From: Chitinivorax sp. B
GTDB lineage: Bacteria > Pseudomonadota > Gammaproteobacteria > Burkholderiales > SCOH01
NCBI RefSeq assembly: GCF_005503445.1
Contig: NZ_SCOH01000021.1
Location: forward strand, 1 to 64,000
Direction: 5' to 3'
DNA length: 64,000 bases
This document shows positions 63,252 through 64,000 of the stretch, one piece after another. The notes under the pieces were generated by a model. It did not search any database. It had not been told where the DNA came from and was given only the letters and a program-made list of their open reading frames with translations. Positions within the stretch are counted from its first letter, which is position 1. Every line of letters starts with the position of its first letter. A program made the position numbers and the translations under genes.

Positions 63252-64000
63252 TCAATTGACCTGATGGCGTGGCGAACCTGCTACAAAAGCTTCAATATTT
63301 CCAATCAACTGATCAGTCAGCGTTGTGATGGCGCCAGAGCCAAGCCATGCGCAATGTGGGGTGATGATCAAATTAGGTAGATTCAGTGATAATAAAGGAT
63401 TGCCTTCGCGTGGTGGCTCACTGCTGATGACATCCAGTCCAGCCCCACCAATTCGCTGTTGCTGAAGGGCATCAATCAAAGCTGCTTCGTCGATCAAGCT
63501 ACCGCGTGCCGTATTGATTACCAGGGCATGCCGTTGCATCAGGTTGAATTCTCGATGTGACAGTGTGTGTTGAGTTGACTCGTTGGCTGGAAGGTGCAGG
63601 GAAATGACATCTGCCTGCCGCAATACCTCATCGAATGGCGTGTAGTCTGGTCGCGTGGTTGTTGTTCCTTTTCGTTCGGCAAACAGCACTCGCATGCCAA
63701 AAGCTTTTGCCAGTGTGACAACGCCATCACCAAGTGAGCCTCGCCCGAATATGCCCAAGGTCATATCTGCCAAGTCCCGTACGGGGTGCTGAGACAGACA
63801 AAACTGTGATGATTGCTGCCATTCGCCAGCTTGCACTGACTGACGATAGGCGAACAAATTTCGAGACAAGCTTAGGATCAACATCATCACATGCTCCGGT
63901 ACTGTATGCCGGGCATAGTCCCGAACATTACAGATAGTGACACCGCGTGCCTTGCATGCAGCCAGATCGATCTGGTTTACACCAGTGGCTGCAACGGCAA
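63252..64000 (-). CDS. D-2-hydroxyacid dehydrogenase, 5' end cut by window
   Basis: The C-terminal 249 or so codons of an NAD(P)-dependent 2-hydroxyacid dehydrogenase; the frame is open through the right edge (AVAATGVNQIDLAACKARG). Rossmann motif LGIFGRGSLGDGV, catalytic Arg region VINTARGSLIDEAALI, Glu region SSEPP and His in LIITPHCAWLG. It resembles glycerate/hydroxypyruvate reductase (HprA) types. The substrate is not certain. Convergent with the LysR gene. Confidence 0.9.
   Translation of the reverse strand, partial: AVAATGVNQIDLAACKARGVTICNVRDYARHTVPEHVMMLILSLSRNLFAYRQSVQAGEWQQSSQFCLSQHPVRDLADMTLGIFGRGSLGDGVVTLAKAFGMRVLFAERKGTTTTRPDYTPFDEVLRQADVISLHLPANESTQHTLSHREFNLMQRHALVINTARGSLIDEAALIDALQQQRIGGAGLDVISSEPPREGNPLLSLNLPNLIITPHCAWLGSGAITTLTDQLIGNIEAFVAGSPRHQVN

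Noticed and set aside
1-64000. CRISPR array, prophage, tRNA or rRNA genes, toxin-antitoxin or known defence system
   Set aside because: No regularly spaced repeats, no cloverleaf candidates apart from the tmRNA acceptor domain, and no integrase, nuclease or defence families seen on either strand.

Overview
The window looks like a chromosomal stretch of a betaproteobacterium, most likely of the Neisseriales/Chromobacterium side of the class. The evidence is the tmRNA tag ANDETYALAA, the gene order rimP-nusA-infB-rbfA-truB-rpsO-pnp, dapE next to an ArsC-like gene, a PilU-type retraction ATPase and an OxyR with the redox cysteine pair. Genus cannot be fixed from sequence reading alone. Nearly all of the 64 kb is ordinary chromosome. 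Mobile DNA is confined to the first 3 kb, where two dead insertion sequences flank a DHH phosphoesterase and lie beside ssrA. There is no CRISPR array, tRNA, rRNA operon or prophage that I can see.

Layout. 1-3.1 kb: a decayed IS481-family element inserted at a CTAG target, the DHH protein, and a truncated IS701-like transposase remnant. 3.2-7.7 kb (minus): ssrA, a diguanylate cyclase with tandem receiver-like domains, and a three-gene run encoding a TRZ/ATZ-type deaminase, UbiG and a Gph/MupP-type phosphatase. 7.9-16.7 kb (plus): P-type cation ATPase, a small hypothetical gene, a SIMPL-domain protein, zapE, and a histidine kinase paired with a DUF3369/HD-GYP response regulator. 16.8-21.4 kb (minus): a tricorn-like protease, a DUF1223 protein and a zinc-ribbon protein. 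22.2-29.7 kb: a Baeyer-Villiger-type monooxygenase, then a translationally coupled operon of an alkyl-DHAP-synthase-like flavoprotein, a GlpD-like dehydrogenase and an FGGY kinase, with a divergent AraC regulator. 29.9-39.2 kb (minus): dcd, apbC, a 7TMR-DISM histidine kinase, dapE, an ArsC-like protein, pilU and fadD. 39.6-48.5 kb (plus): the translation/RNA operon rimP to pnp, with recognisable leader structures. 48.7-64 kb: DUF2237, maeB, an AlkT-like reductase, oxyR, a patatin lipoprotein, thpR with an alpha/beta hydrolase, tex, an IF-1 paralogue with a long leader, a cluster of small redox proteins, an NmrA-like/LysR divergent pair, and a 2-hydroxyacid dehydrogenase cut by the window edge.

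The most interesting regions are (1) the AGPS-like/GlpD-like/FGGY kinase/AraC cluster at 23.8-29.7 kb, which reads as a dedicated glycerol-ether or glycerophospholipid pathway, and (2) the small-protein cluster at 59.9-61.4 kb. The second combines an IF-1 paralogue with a long leader, a possible leaderless 63-residue protein, a Bfd-like [2Fe-2S] protein with exactly conserved cysteine spacing, and a SelW-like redox protein. Neither is proven to be a new system. Both can be tested by the checks listed.
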